A stretch of 64,000 nt of DNA from CAIWHR01 sp963813415 (GCA_963813415.1 CAWEYW010000008.1:1-64000), one strand, 5' to 3'. Positions 44,049 through 52,953 are shown, counted from the stretch's first letter. The notes: generated by a model not told the origin, from the letters alone. A program made the numbers and translations.

Positions 44049-45521
44049 TTACGCGAGCGCGCCGTTCACCGATTCCACCGCGCATTCGAGCTCGGCTTCC
44101 CGCCGTTCGAGGTTCGAACGCTGGCGTTCCGCGTCGAAGAAGTTCGCCTGTGCATGCCGCAATGCGGTGCGCAGCCCTTCCTCGACGACCGGATGGTAGA
44201 ACGGCATCTCGAGCGCCTGCGTCAGGGTGAACTTCGCCTGGATCGCCCAGGCGACCAGATGTGCGAGATGCTCGGCGTCGGGACCGATCATCTCGGCACC
44301 AAGAATCCGCCCGGTCATCACGTCGGCATAGACGTGCAGTAACCCCTTGTTGCGCAGCATCACGCGACTGCGGCCCTGGTCCTCGAACGACACTTCCCCC
44401 GTGACGAACCGGCCGGGTTCGAGGTCGGCGTGCCGCGCTCCGGCGATCGCGAGCTGCGGATCCGAGAACACGATGCCGAGCGGCGTGCGCCGCAGGCCGG
44501 GCTCGACGTGCGGGAATCGCGCGGCGTTGTGGCCGGCGATGCGGCCTTCGTCGGCGGCTTCGTGCAGCAGGGGCAGGTCGTCGCTGGCGTCGCCGGCGAT
44601 GAACACGGGATGCTGGCCGCACTGCATCGTATGGCGATCGAATACCGGCACGCCGCGCGCGTCGCGTTCGATCGTGGTGCTCTCGAGCCCGAGGTTGCGC
44701 ACGTTCGGAATGCGCCCCGTCGCGGCGATCACCTTCGCCACCACCTCGGAACGGACTTCCCCGTCGGCGCCGCAGTACGTGATGCGCACGCCGTCGTCGG
44801 CCGTTTCCACCGAGCGCACGTCGGCGTCGGCGTCGAGCATGAACTCGTCCTGGAAAGTCCTGATCGCGTAGGCGCGGACATCGGGGTCGCTGAACGGGCC
44901 GACGTGGCCCAAGCGGCCGAACAGCAGCACGTGCACGCCCAGACGCGACAGCGCCTGCCCGACTTCGAGTCCGATGACCCCGGGGCCGAACACGGCAACG
45001 GAGCGGGGAAGATCGTCCCAATCGAACACGTCGTCGTTCACCGCCAGCCGGTCACCAAGCGCCTTGAGGAAGGGGGGAACGCTCGGTGACGAGCCGGTGG
45101 CGATGACCGCCCGCGCAAACGTCACGCGCGGACCACCGTCGATCTGCAATGCGTGGTCGCCAACGAAGCGCGCATGGCCGCGGATGCGGTCCTGCTCCGG
45201 GATGGCGTTCACGCCGTCGAGCACGAACCCGACGAACCGATCGCGCTCGCGCTTTAACCGGGCCATGACGGCACGGCCGTCGATGCGCAGCTGACCGTCG
45301 AGACGCAAGCCGAAGGTCTCCCAGCGCGCGGGCGCGTGCGCGGCTTCGGCCGCGGCGATGAGCAGCTTGCTCGGCATGCAGCCGACCCGCGCGCAGGTCG
45401 TGCCGTACGGCCCGCCCTCGATGAGCACCGTGCGGGCGCCGGCGGCGACCGCCGAACGGTACGCCGCGAGTCCCGCAGTCCCCGCGCCGATCACGGCGAC
45501 TTCCACTGTGAGTTCGTTCAT
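44049..45521 (-). CDS. Dihydrolipoamide-dehydrogenase-like flavoprotein
   Basis: This 490-residue class I pyridine-nucleotide disulfide oxidoreductase has the FAD motif GAGTAGLAA at residues 12-20, the redox-active pair C43 and C48 (TTCARVGCMPSK), the NAD motif GPGVIGLEVGQAL and the C-terminal HPVVEEGLRTAL active-site His-Glu. This matches dihydrolipoyl dehydrogenase or a close relative such as mercuric or soluble transhydrogenase-like reductases. No 2-oxoacid dehydrogenase genes adjoin it. It lies upstream of, and in the same direction as, the sugar transporter operon but is 220 bp away. Confidence 0.85.
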   Translation of the reverse strand: MNELTVEVAVIGAGTAGLAAYRSAVAAGARTVLIEGGPYGTTCARVGCMPSKLLIAAAEAAHAPARWETFGLRLDGQLRIDGRAVMARLKRERDRFVGFVLDGVNAIPEQDRIRGHARFVGDHALQIDGGPRVTFARAVIATGSSPSVPPFLKALGDRLAVNDDVFDWDDLPRSVAVFGPGVIGLEVGQALSRLGVHVLLFGRLGHVGPFSDPDVRAYAIRTFQDEFMLDADADVRSVETADDGVRITYCGADGEVRSEVVAKVIAATGRIPNVRNLGLESTTIERDARGVPVFDRHTMQCGQHPVFIAGDASDDLPLLHEAADEGRIAGHNAARFPHVEPGLRRTPLGIVFSDPQLAIAGARHADLEPGRFVTGEVSFEDQGRSRVMLRNKGLLHVYADVMTGRILGAEMIGPDAEHLAHLVAWAIQAKFTLTQALEMPFYHPVVEEGLRTALRHAQANFFDAERQRSNLERREAELECAVESVNGALA

Positions 45522-45625
45522 GGCTTATGGTCGTTGTTCATGGGTGCGCGCTCGCGGGTCCGGCGGGGACCTGCGAGCGCACGGGTGGTCGATTCCGGCG
45601 CGGCGCATCGCCGGCCCGGAACAGC

Positions 45626-46363
45626 TTACGCCGCTTTCCTGGCCAGCTTCTCGAGCTCTTCGAGGCCGCCGATCAAGCGCCCGTTGATGAACACCTGCGG
45701 GACGGTCTGCGCCCCCGCGATGGCGCCGACCACCTTCGTGCGCGTGGTGTGCGGCAGCGCCACTTCCGCGTAGTCGTAGCCGAGCTCATGCAGGAGCGCC
45801 TTTGCCTTCGCGCAGTAGCCGCAGCCCTCGCGGGTGAGGATCGCGACCTGGTCCGGCAGCTTCGCATTCGCATTGACGTGGTGCAGCATGGTGTCGGCGT
45901 CGGACACCTCGAACGGATCGCCCGGCTTCTCCGGCTCGATGAACATCTTCTGGATGATGCCGTCCTTCACGAGCATCGAGTAGCGCCACGAGCGCTTGCC
46001 GAAGCCGAGGTCCGATTTGTCGACGAGCATGCCCATGCCCGCGGTGAACTCACCGTTGCCGTCGGGCAGCAGGCGCACGTTCTGCGCTTCCTGGTCCTTG
46101 GCCCATTCGTTCATGACGAACGTGTCGTTCACCGACACGCAGACGATCTCGTCCACGCCGTTGGCGCGGAACACGGGCGCGAGCTCGTTGTAGCGCGGCA
46201 GGTGGGTCGACGAGCAGGTCGGGGTGAATGCTCCGGGCAGGGAGAACACGACCACCGTCCTGCCGGTGAAGATGTCGTCCGACGTCACCGTCTTCCACTC
46301 GTTGTTCTCGCGCACGCGGAACCCGACTTTGGGGACGCGCTGGCCTTCACGGTTCTGCAGCAT
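45626..46363 (-). CDS. Peroxiredoxin-glutaredoxin hybrid (glutathione peroxidase-type)
   Basis: This 245-residue hybrid reduces hydrogen and alkyl peroxides with glutathione. The N-terminal Prx5-type peroxiredoxin domain has the peroxidatic C50 (PGAFTPTC). The C-terminal glutaredoxin domain has the CGYC active site at 181-184 and the TVPQVFINGRLIGG glutathione-binding segment. It is divergent from oxyR, with an OxyR-like site in between, so induction by peroxide is likely. Confidence 0.95.
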   Translation of the reverse strand: MLQNREGQRVPKVGFRVRENNEWKTVTSDDIFTGRTVVVFSLPGAFTPTCSSTHLPRYNELAPVFRANGVDEIVCVSVNDTFVMNEWAKDQEAQNVRLLPDGNGEFTAGMGMLVDKSDLGFGKRSWRYSMLVKDGIIQKMFIEPEKPGDPFEVSDADTMLHHVNANAKLPDQVAILTREGCGYCAKAKALLHELGYDYAEVALPHTTRTKVVGAIAGAQTVPQVFINGRLIGGLEELEKLARKAA

Positions 46364-46451
46364 CTTGCACTCCTTCTCACGTTGTCAGATCGATGCAGCG
46401 ATTATTGGGGCGCGCGTGCGCACGCACCAATACTTTGTTAGCATGGTCGCA

Positions 46452-46466
46452 ATAGGTTGCGCCTAT
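46452..46466. promoter_or_regulatory. OxyR-like binding site
   Basis: ATAGGTTGCGCCTAT matches the OxyR half-site palindrome ATAGNTNNNANCTAT in all but one informative base. It lies 15 bp before the oxyR ATG (46481) and 88 bp from the divergent prx-grx start (46363), a normal place for autoregulation and activation. Confidence 0.6.
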
Positions 46467-46480
46467 CGTTCGCACAGCTG

Positions 46481-47383
46481 ATGACCCTCACCGAGCTCAG
46501 GTACATCGTCGCCGTCGCCGGCGAACGCCATTTCGGCCGCGCTGCGCAGCGTTGCTTCGTCAGCCAGCCGAGCCTCTCCGCGGCGGTCAAGAACCTCGAG
46601 GACGAGCTCGGTGTGCGCATCTTCGAACGCGGCAAGGGCGACGTCCTGCTCACGCCCATCGGCGAGGACGTGGTCGCCCAGGCGCGCCGCACGCTCGAGG
46701 AGGCGGAACGGGTCAGGACCATCGCGCGCCAGGGCTCGAACCCGCTCCTGGGCCCCCTGCGTCTCGGGGTCATCCACACGGTGGCCCCGTATCTCCTGCC
46801 GGAGCTCGTCGCGGCGCTGCGCCACGCCGCACCCCAGATGCCGCTCGACATCGAGGAGAACCTGACTGCCAATCTGGACCAGATGCTGCACGCAGGGTTC
46901 CTCGATGCCGCGATCGTCGCACTGCCGTACGAAGGTCCGGGGATCGTCACGGCACCGCTCTACGAGGAGGCGTTCCAGGTGATCGTGCCCAACGGGCATC
47001 CCTGGGCACGGCGCAAGAGCGTGCGTCCCGACGAGCTCAGCCAGGAGAACCTGCTGCTCCTCAACGTCGGCCACTGCTTTCGCGATCAGGTGCTCGATGT
47101 CTGTCCCGAGTTCTTTCGGCCCCCCGCGCCGGGAAAGGCCGGCAATTCGCTCGAGACCATCCGCAACATGGTCACTTCCGGCATGGGCATCTCGGTCCTG
47201 CCGGCGACGGCGCTCACGCCGAAATACGCGAGCAGCCTGGTCAAGGCCATTCCGTTCGCGCCCCCGGCACCCACGCGCCGCGTGGTGCTCGCCTCCCGCA
47301 GCGGGTTCCCGCGCGAGGCGGCGCTGCAGGCCATCGTGCGCGTTGTGGCGAAGCTCAACCTGCCGATCACGCCCCTCGATTGA
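46481..47383 (+). CDS. oxyR: Hydrogen-peroxide-inducible regulator OxyR
   Basis: OxyR is a LysR-type sensor of hydrogen peroxide. The protein is 300 residues from ATG 46481. The helix-turn-helix is at residues 5-60 (LRYIVAVAGERHFGRAA, then VSQPSLSAAVKNLE). The redox-active cysteines fall at C199 and C208 (GHCFRDQVLDVC), the same numbering as E. coli OxyR, which also supports this start. It is divergent from the peroxiredoxin-glutaredoxin gene. Confidence 0.95.
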   Translation: MTLTELRYIVAVAGERHFGRAAQRCFVSQPSLSAAVKNLEDELGVRIFERGKGDVLLTPIGEDVVAQARRTLEEAERVRTIARQGSNPLLGPLRLGVIHTVAPYLLPELVAALRHAAPQMPLDIEENLTANLDQMLHAGFLDAAIVALPYEGPGIVTAPLYEEAFQVIVPNGHPWARRKSVRPDELSQENLLLLNVGHCFRDQVLDVCPEFFRPPAPGKAGNSLETIRNMVTSGMGISVLPATALTPKYASSLVKAIPFAPPAPTRRVVLASRSGFPREAALQAIVRVVAKLNLPITPLD

Positions 47384-47468
47384 GGACCCGCAGTCCTGCG
47401 GCGCGCCGTCGCTCGTCCACCGCCGGTCCGCCGCTTAGAATGAAGGCCTCGGCAGACGCGGAGGTCGC

Positions 47469-48323
47469 ATGAGCATCCGGACGGTAGGCGTGGTGGGCGC
47501 GGGCACGATGGGCAACGGCATCGCCCAGGCCTGCGCGGTGGTGGGCGTGGATGTCGTGATGGTCGATGTCGCGGAGGCCGCCGTCCTGCGCGGGCTCGCC
47601 ACGATCACGACCAGCCTGGATCGCTTGCTGAAGAAGGAGAAGATCAGCGCTTCCGACAAGCACGCGGCGGTGGCCCGCATTCGCGGCACCACCGATTACG
47701 GCGATCTCAAGTCCGCCGATCTCGTGATCGAGGCGGCGACGGAGGATGAATCCCTCAAGCTGCGCATTCTCAAGGAGGTCGACACGCTCGCGCAGCCCAG
47801 CACGATCCTTGCGACGAACACGTCATCGATCTCGATCACCAAGCTCGCGGCCGCTACCTCGCGCCCGGGCCGCTTCGTCGGCATGCACTTCTTCAATCCG
47901 GTGCCGCTGATGGCACTGGTCGAGATCATTCGCGGCCTGCAGACGGACGACGCGACCGTCGCGGCGGTGGACGCCTTCGCACGGCATCTCGGCAAGACGC
48001 CGATCACCACGAAGAACAGCCCGGGGTTCGTGGTGAATCGCCTGCTCTGTCCCATGCTGAACGAGGCCGCATTCGCGCTGCAGGAAGGACTCGGCAGCCC
48101 CGAGGACATCGATGCCGCCATGAAGCTCGGCTGCAATCACCCGATCGGTCCCCTGGCACTCGCCGACATGGTGGGACTCGACGTGCTGCTGGCGGTCATG
48201 GAGGTCCTGTATCGCGACTTCAACGACCCCAAGTACCGGCCCGCGCTGCTGCTGCGGGAGATGGTCGCGGCCGGCTATCTCGGGCGGAAGTCGGGTCGCG
48301 GCTTCTACACCTATCAGTCCTGA
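47469..48323 (+). CDS. 3-hydroxyacyl-CoA (3-hydroxybutyryl-CoA) dehydrogenase
   Basis: This 284-residue single-function NAD-dependent 3-hydroxyacyl-CoA dehydrogenase has VGVVGAGTMGNGIAQACAVV at residues 6-25. The catalytic His-Glu pair is in MHFFNPVPLMALVEII, and NSPGFVVNRLL follows. It resembles Hbd/PaaH. GGAGG 4 bp before the ATG sets the start. It is followed 57 bp later by an enoyl-CoA hydratase, giving two consecutive beta-oxidation steps. Both converge on the minus-strand mutase operon. Confidence 0.93.
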   Translation: MSIRTVGVVGAGTMGNGIAQACAVVGVDVVMVDVAEAAVLRGLATITTSLDRLLKKEKISASDKHAAVARIRGTTDYGDLKSADLVIEAATEDESLKLRILKEVDTLAQPSTILATNTSSISITKLAAATSRPGRFVGMHFFNPVPLMALVEIIRGLQTDDATVAAVDAFARHLGKTPITTKNSPGFVVNRLLCPMLNEAAFALQEGLGSPEDIDAAMKLGCNHPIGPLALADMVGLDVLLAVMEVLYRDFNDPKYRPALLLREMVAAGYLGRKSGRGFYTYQS

Positions 48324-48380
48324 CCGCGTGCCGGAGCCGCGCCGCAGCGCCGGCCCGCGTAAAATCACCGGAGTGCATGC

Positions 48381-49163
48381 ATGACCTATGAAACGCTGAC
48401 CCTCGAGCAACCCGAGCCGGGCATCCAGCTCCTGACGATCAATCGGCCCAAGGCGTTGAACGCCCTGTCGCCACAACTCCTGCAGGAGCTTTTCGCGGCG
48501 CTGTGCGCCGTGGAGGCCGATCACGGGACGCGATGCCTGCTCGTCACCGGCGCGGGGAAGGCGTTCGTCGCGGGCGCGGATATCGCCGCGATGCGCGGGA
48601 TGTCACCGCTGGAAGGCCGCGAGTTTGCGCTCAAGGGGCACGGCTGCACCCGCATGCTGGAGCTCATGCCGTTCCCGGTCATCGCCCTCGTGAACGGCTT
48701 CGCTCTTGGCGGAGGCTGCGAACTCGCGCTGGCGTGCGACTGGATCATCGCGTCCGAAAACGCCGTGTTCGGCCAGCCGGAGGTGAATCTCGGCGTCTGC
48801 CCTGGCTTCGGCGGCACGCAGCGCCTGCCCCGACTCGTCGGCAAGGCGCTGGCGCTGGAGTTGATCTGCACGGGCCGTCAGGTGAAAGCCGAGGAAGCCC
48901 TGCGGATCGGGCTTGTCAATCACGTGGTCGCACCCGACAAGCTCATGGAGCAGGGTTTGCATCTCGCGCGCATGGTGTGCAGCAAGGGGCCGCTCGCCGT
49001 GAAGATGTCGAAGCACCTGGTGCAGCGCGGGCAGGACCTCGATCTCGCCAACGCCAACGCGATGGAAGCCGACGTGTTCGGCCTGCTCTGTGCGACGGAG
49101 GACAAGCGCGAGGGGATGACCGCCTTCCTCGAAAAGCGTCAGGCCAATTTCGCCGGGCGCTAG
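48381..49163 (+). CDS. Enoyl-CoA hydratase
   Basis: This 260-residue crotonase-fold protein has the oxyanion-hole segment AGADIAAMRG near residue 62. The two catalytic glutamates are in GGGCELALACD and FGQPEVNLGVCPGFGGTQRL (the typical GQPE and PGxGGTQ motifs), so it should be an active hydratase. With the dehydrogenase upstream it converts a 2-enoyl-CoA to a 3-ketoacyl-CoA. A thiolase is not in the window. Its 3' end is 14 bp from the convergent thioesterase gene. Confidence 0.92.
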   Translation: MTYETLTLEQPEPGIQLLTINRPKALNALSPQLLQELFAALCAVEADHGTRCLLVTGAGKAFVAGADIAAMRGMSPLEGREFALKGHGCTRMLELMPFPVIALVNGFALGGGCELALACDWIIASENAVFGQPEVNLGVCPGFGGTQRLPRLVGKALALELICTGRQVKAEEALRIGLVNHVVAPDKLMEQGLHLARMVCSKGPLAVKMSKHLVQRGQDLDLANANAMEADVFGLLCATEDKREGMTAFLEKRQANFAGR

Positions 49164-49177
49164 CGAAGAGCGCAGCC

Positions 49178-49612
49178 TCAGGACGGCGGAAGCTCGTTCG
49201 GCCGCGACGTCACGTAGACCGTCCCCGTGAAGGTGCCGATGAGGGTTTCATCGGCGCGCGTGACGTCGATGCGATAGACCGCGAGCTTGCGGCTGCGCGA
49301 GACCTCCGTCGCCGTCGCCGTCAGCACGTCGCCGACCTGCGCCGCGACGTGGAAGGTCATGTGGGCGTCGATCCCCGCTGCGAGCATGCCATGCGAATTC
49401 GACGCCAGGCCGAAGGCGGTATCGGCGAGCGTGAACAGCATGCCGCCGTGGCACGTCCCGTTGAAGTTGAGATGCTTCTCGCGCACGGTCACCTGCACGA
49501 CCGCGCGCCCGGAGCCGCCCTCGATGCAGCGCACGCCGAGTCCATGCGCGAAATCGGCGCGCGCACCGAGGCGCATCACCCGTCGCGCAGCTTCGGCTGC
49601 GTGATCCGTCAT
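49178..49612 (-). CDS. PaaI-type hotdog thioesterase
   Basis: This 144-residue hotdog-fold acyl-CoA thioesterase has the PaaI signature LNFNGTCHGGMLFTLADTAF, where the HGG and Asp residues form the active site. PaaI releases CoA from dead-end ring-hydroxylated phenylacetyl-CoAs; here it may relieve trapped CoA esters of the mutase pathway (inference). It overlaps the MeaB gene by 4 bp and ends the TetR-mutase operon. Confidence 0.9.
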   Translation of the reverse strand: MTDHAAEAARRVMRLGARADFAHGLGVRCIEGGSGRAVVQVTVREKHLNFNGTCHGGMLFTLADTAFGLASNSHGMLAAGIDAHMTFHVAAQVGDVLTATATEVSRSRKLAVYRIDVTRADETLIGTFTGTVYVTSRPNELPPS

Positions 49613-50835
49613 GCCGCGCTCCTGTCCGGGTGGGCGCGACCCGTGCCTGCCGGTTCGCCGATGCCGACCAGCACGACCGGCCTGTGTTCCCTCGGCCGCC
49701 CGGGAATGCCGCACGACGCATCCGGCGCGGGGTCAAGCATGCGAACGCGGCAGGCCAGGCCGCGCGCCTGCGCCGCGGTGACCACCGCCTGCGCGCCCAT
49801 GCCGGCGTGCGCGCGATCGACGTCCGCCGACGTCGTCGCAATGACCACGACCGCCGGTGCATCCATCGATGCCGCCGGTTCCGACCGGACGCTTTCGGCT
49901 TCGAGCACATACACGGCGATACCGGACGGAACCGCCGCTGCGGCGGCGCGCACGACCTCGGCGAGCACGCGGTGCTCGAGCGGGTCCCCGGCGAAGCGCT
50001 CGGCATGCCGCACGGCGAGGGCCCGGTCGACGGCAGCAACGGCATCGGGCTCCACGCGCGCCGCCACGCCGAGCCGGCGGCCGCGGCCCGTGCGCCTGGC
50101 ATGCTCCGCGATGGCATCGACGAGCGCTTCCACGCCTTCGCCCCGCGTCGCCACGGTCTTCAGGACGACGACGCTCGCGCCCTTGTCGCGGCGCAGGCGC
50201 AGCATGTCCTTCAGATCGCGCAGCGTGGCATCGGCCGCAACGAGATCCGCCTTGTTCACCACCAGCACGTCGGCAATCTCGAGGATGCCGGCCTTGATCG
50301 CCTGCACGTCGTCGCCGAGTCCCGGCGGACACACGACGATGCGGGTGTCGGCGAGGGCGGTGATCTCGACTTCCGACTGTCCGGCGCCGACCGTCTCGAC
50401 GATGACGATGTCGAACCCGGCGGCATCGAACACGTCGACGATGCGTGCCGTCGTACGCGACAGCCCGCCGAGATGGCCGCGCGACGACAGCGACCGGATG
50501 AATACGTCCTCATGGGCGCCATGCTCGCCCATGCGCACGCGATCGCCGAGCACCGCGCCGCCGGTGACGGGGCTCGACGGATCGACGGCCACCACCGCGA
50601 TGCGGTGGCCACGGGCGATGAGCGCGCCGAGGAGCGCATGGATGAGCGTCGACTTGCCGGCCCCGGGCGCCCCGGTGATGCCGAGCACGTGCGCATTGCC
50701 CAGATGCGGGGCCAATGCGGCGCTGATCGCCTCCGCACCGCCGGTGCCGTTCTCGATGGTGCTGATCGCCTGCGCAATCGCGCGGCGATCGCACGCGAGA
50801 ATGCGGCCCAGCACCGGCGGCTCGACGAGCTGCAT
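49609..50835 (-). CDS. meaB: MeaB-type GTPase chaperone of the acyl-CoA mutase, extended C-terminus
   Basis: MeaB/ArgK-type G proteins load and protect adenosylcobalamin-dependent mutases. The P-loop is GITGAPGAGKST (52-63). Further motifs are VDPSSPVTGGAVLGDRVRM, the switch-like ETVGAGQSEVEI and the base-recognition motif VVNKADL. After about residue 265 the sequence departs from ordinary MeaB and continues for some 140 residues (PDAVAAVDRALAVRHAER onward). This tail contains a beta-alpha unit (APAVVVIATTSADV) and a proline-rich end of unknown role. It is 8 bp after the mutase large subunit, and its stop overlaps the thioesterase start. Confidence 0.9.
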   Translation of the reverse strand: MQLVEPPVLGRILACDRRAIAQAISTIENGTGGAEAISAALAPHLGNAHVLGITGAPGAGKSTLIHALLGALIARGHRIAVVAVDPSSPVTGGAVLGDRVRMGEHGAHEDVFIRSLSSRGHLGGLSRTTARIVDVFDAAGFDIVIVETVGAGQSEVEITALADTRIVVCPPGLGDDVQAIKAGILEIADVLVVNKADLVAADATLRDLKDMLRLRRDKGASVVVLKTVATRGEGVEALVDAIAEHARRTGRGRRLGVAARVEPDAVAAVDRALAVRHAERFAGDPLEHRVLAEVVRAAAAAVPSGIAVYVLEAESVRSEPAASMDAPAVVVIATTSADVDRAHAGMGAQAVVTAAQARGLACRVRMLDPAPDASCGIPGRPREHRPVVLVGIGEPAGTGRAHPDRSAA

Positions 50836-50843
50836 CGCTTCGC

Positions 50844-52523
50844 TCAGACGACCGCGCGCACGTGCCCGAAGCCGAGCTCGCGTCGGAGCGTGGCGCAGAT
50901 CTCGCCGTGGGTGCAGCCTGCCTCGGCGGCGGCGACGACCTCGCCGAACACGTTCATCGTGGTGTCGTTGGCCGCGCGCGCCAGGGAATCGAGCGCCGTG
51001 CGCACAGCCTCCGCCGAACGCCTCGCCTTCCACGCCTGGAACTGCGCGATGTGGTCGCGCATTTTCTGCGGATCGGGCTTCGGCAGCGTCGGCCGGGCGC
51101 TGCGGTCCTCGTCGACGCGATAGGCGTTCACGCCCACGACGGTCTGCTCGCCGGATTCCACGCGGTCCTGGAAGCGCCGCGCCGATTCGCCGATGATCTT
51201 CTGCACCACGCCGGATTCGGCCGCGTCGTACATGCCACCGGCGTTCTCGACCAGCGCCATGGTGCGCAGGATCTCCTGTTCCATGTCGTTGGTGAGCGTC
51301 TCGACGTAGAAGCTGCCGCCCAGCGGATCGATGACGTCGGTGAGATGCGCTTCCTCGCGCAGGATGTTCTGGGTGGCCACGGCGATGCGCGCGCCGAACT
51401 CCGTCGGGCAGGACAGCGCCTCGTCGTAGGCATCCGTATGCAGCGACTGCAGACCACCGAGGATGCCGGCCATCGCCTGCACCGTCACCCGCGAGATGTT
51501 GTTGAGGGGCTGCTGGCGCGTGAGATCGACGCCCGACGTCTGGGCGTGGAACTTGAAACGCCAGCTCCGCGGATCCTTCGCGCCGTAGCGCTCCCGCGCG
51601 ATGCGGCCCCAGATGCGCCGGCCGGCGCGGAACTTCGCAATCTCCTCGAAGAAGCTAAGCGAGATGTCGAAGAAGAAAGTGAAGCGCGGCAGGAACTGGT
51701 CCGGACTCATGCCGCGCGCCACGCAGTCGTCGGCGTATTGCACGGCGGACGAAAGCGTCAGCGCCATCGCTTCGGCGGGTGTCGCACCCGCCTGCTGCAT
51801 GTGCTGTCCGACGACGGACATCGGGTTCCACTTGGGCACGAAGCGATTGCAGAAGTCGATGTGATCGCCGAGGATGCGCCGCGCGCCGGGGAGGGCGATG
51901 CGGAAGAACATGTGGTTGGCGACGAAGTGGCTCAGGTAGTCGCTCTGGTTCGATGTGCCGCTGATGCGCTCCCAGGCCACGCCGCGCCGACGGGCGGTGG
52001 CGAGCACGAACGCGAGCAGCGTGAACGGTGAGGGATCGTTCATCGCGCACGACGTGGTGGCGATGTCGACGTCCGCGAGGCAGGTGTCCATGTGGTCCGC
52101 GGTGTTGACCACCACGCCGCACGTGCCCAGCAGCTCCGCGTGCACCTCGTCCATGTCGTGCCCGCGATACACCGAATTGCACGGAATCAGCGATACCGCG
52201 GTGGCGCCCTGACCGATGATGTCGAGCAGGCGTGCGTTGTAGTCGGGCGGGGTGCCGAGGCCGATCAGCTGGCGCTGCGTCCAGGTGCGGCCACGATGCA
52301 TGGTTGCGTAGATGCCGCGGGTGAACGGCGGTTGTCCCGGATACCCGAGATCCCCGTCATAGCGCGCGCTGTCCCAGTCGTCCGGCGTGTACAGCGGCTT
52401 GATGGCGATGCCGGACCGGTTCTCGGAGGGCTTCTCCGCGCCGATCTGCGCCGCGTATTCGTTCGCCCACTGGTCCGCTCCGGTGGCGGGACGGAGCCTG
52501 CTGTCGTCGAGGGGCTTGTTCAT
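50844..52523 (-). CDS. Divergent B12-dependent acyl-CoA mutase, large (catalytic) subunit
   Basis: This 559-residue protein aligns with the barrel subunit of methylmalonyl/isobutyryl/2-hydroxyisobutyryl-CoA mutases. The rear half is conventional (FFEEIAKFRAGRRIWGRIA, LGGLQSLHTDAYDEAL, DPLGGSFYVETLT). The substrate-binding front half is not. The usual RQYAGFGTAEE reads RQLIGLGTPPD (84-94), GLSVAFDLPT reads TAVSLIPCNS, STSMTIN is replaced by ATTSCAMND, GTIQND by GTSNQSD, and ISGYH by VVGQH (H241 kept). The partner B12 subunit is 10 bp upstream and a MeaB 8 bp downstream, so it forms a complete two-subunit mutase system like HcmAB. Its substrate is unknown. GAGGAG 7 bp upstream supports the start. 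Confidence 0.85.
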   Translation of the reverse strand: MNKPLDDSRLRPATGADQWANEYAAQIGAEKPSENRSGIAIKPLYTPDDWDSARYDGDLGYPGQPPFTRGIYATMHRGRTWTQRQLIGLGTPPDYNARLLDIIGQGATAVSLIPCNSVYRGHDMDEVHAELLGTCGVVVNTADHMDTCLADVDIATTSCAMNDPSPFTLLAFVLATARRRGVAWERISGTSNQSDYLSHFVANHMFFRIALPGARRILGDHIDFCNRFVPKWNPMSVVGQHMQQAGATPAEAMALTLSSAVQYADDCVARGMSPDQFLPRFTFFFDISLSFFEEIAKFRAGRRIWGRIARERYGAKDPRSWRFKFHAQTSGVDLTRQQPLNNISRVTVQAMAGILGGLQSLHTDAYDEALSCPTEFGARIAVATQNILREEAHLTDVIDPLGGSFYVETLTNDMEQEILRTMALVENAGGMYDAAESGVVQKIIGESARRFQDRVESGEQTVVGVNAYRVDEDRSARPTLPKPDPQKMRDHIAQFQAWKARRSAEAVRTALDSLARAANDTTMNVFGEVVAAAEAGCTHGEICATLRRELGFGHVRAVV

Positions 52524-52533
52524 GGGCGACTCC

Positions 52534-52953
52534 TCACGCGGCCAGGCGACGCGCACGCACGCCGGGCACCGCGTCGCGAATGTAGTTGGAGATCTCGTCG
52601 AGCGACGACCCGGGATGGAATACGCGCGCGACGCCGCGCGACAGCAGCATCTCCTCGTCCTCGTCGGGCACGATCCCGCCCACCACCACCAGCACGTCGG
52701 CAAGTCCAGCCGCGCGCAAGGCGTCCATCAGCTTGGGCACGATGAGGTGGTCGGTGGCGAGGGACGAGATGCCGATCACGTCGACGTCCTCTTCCATCGC
52801 GAGCTTCACGACGGCCGCGATCTCCTGCCATGGCGGCGTGTAGATCACCTCCATCCCGCTGTCGCGCAGGTGCGCGGCGACGATGCGGCTGCCGCGGTCG
52901 TGTCCGTCGAGGCCGATCTTGGTGACGAGCACCTTGGGGACGATGTCCATCAT
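52534..52953 (-). CDS. Acyl-CoA mutase small subunit, B12-binding
   Basis: This 139-residue stand-alone cobalamin-binding domain has the DxHxxG lower-ligand motif in KIGLDGHDRG (residues 12-21, ligand His18). It also has the strand pattern VDVIGISSLATDHL and VVVGGIVPDEDEEML of the mutase small-subunit fold. It binds adenosylcobalamin base-off for the large subunit encoded next. AAAGGA precedes two adjacent ATGs (52953 and 52950). It follows the TetR gene by 12 bp in the same operon. Confidence 0.92.
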   Translation of the reverse strand: MMDIVPKVLVTKIGLDGHDRGSRIVAAHLRDSGMEVIYTPPWQEIAAVVKLAMEEDVDVIGISSLATDHLIVPKLMDALRAAGLADVLVVVGGIVPDEDEEMLLSRGVARVFHPGSSLDEISNYIRDAVPGVRARRLAA

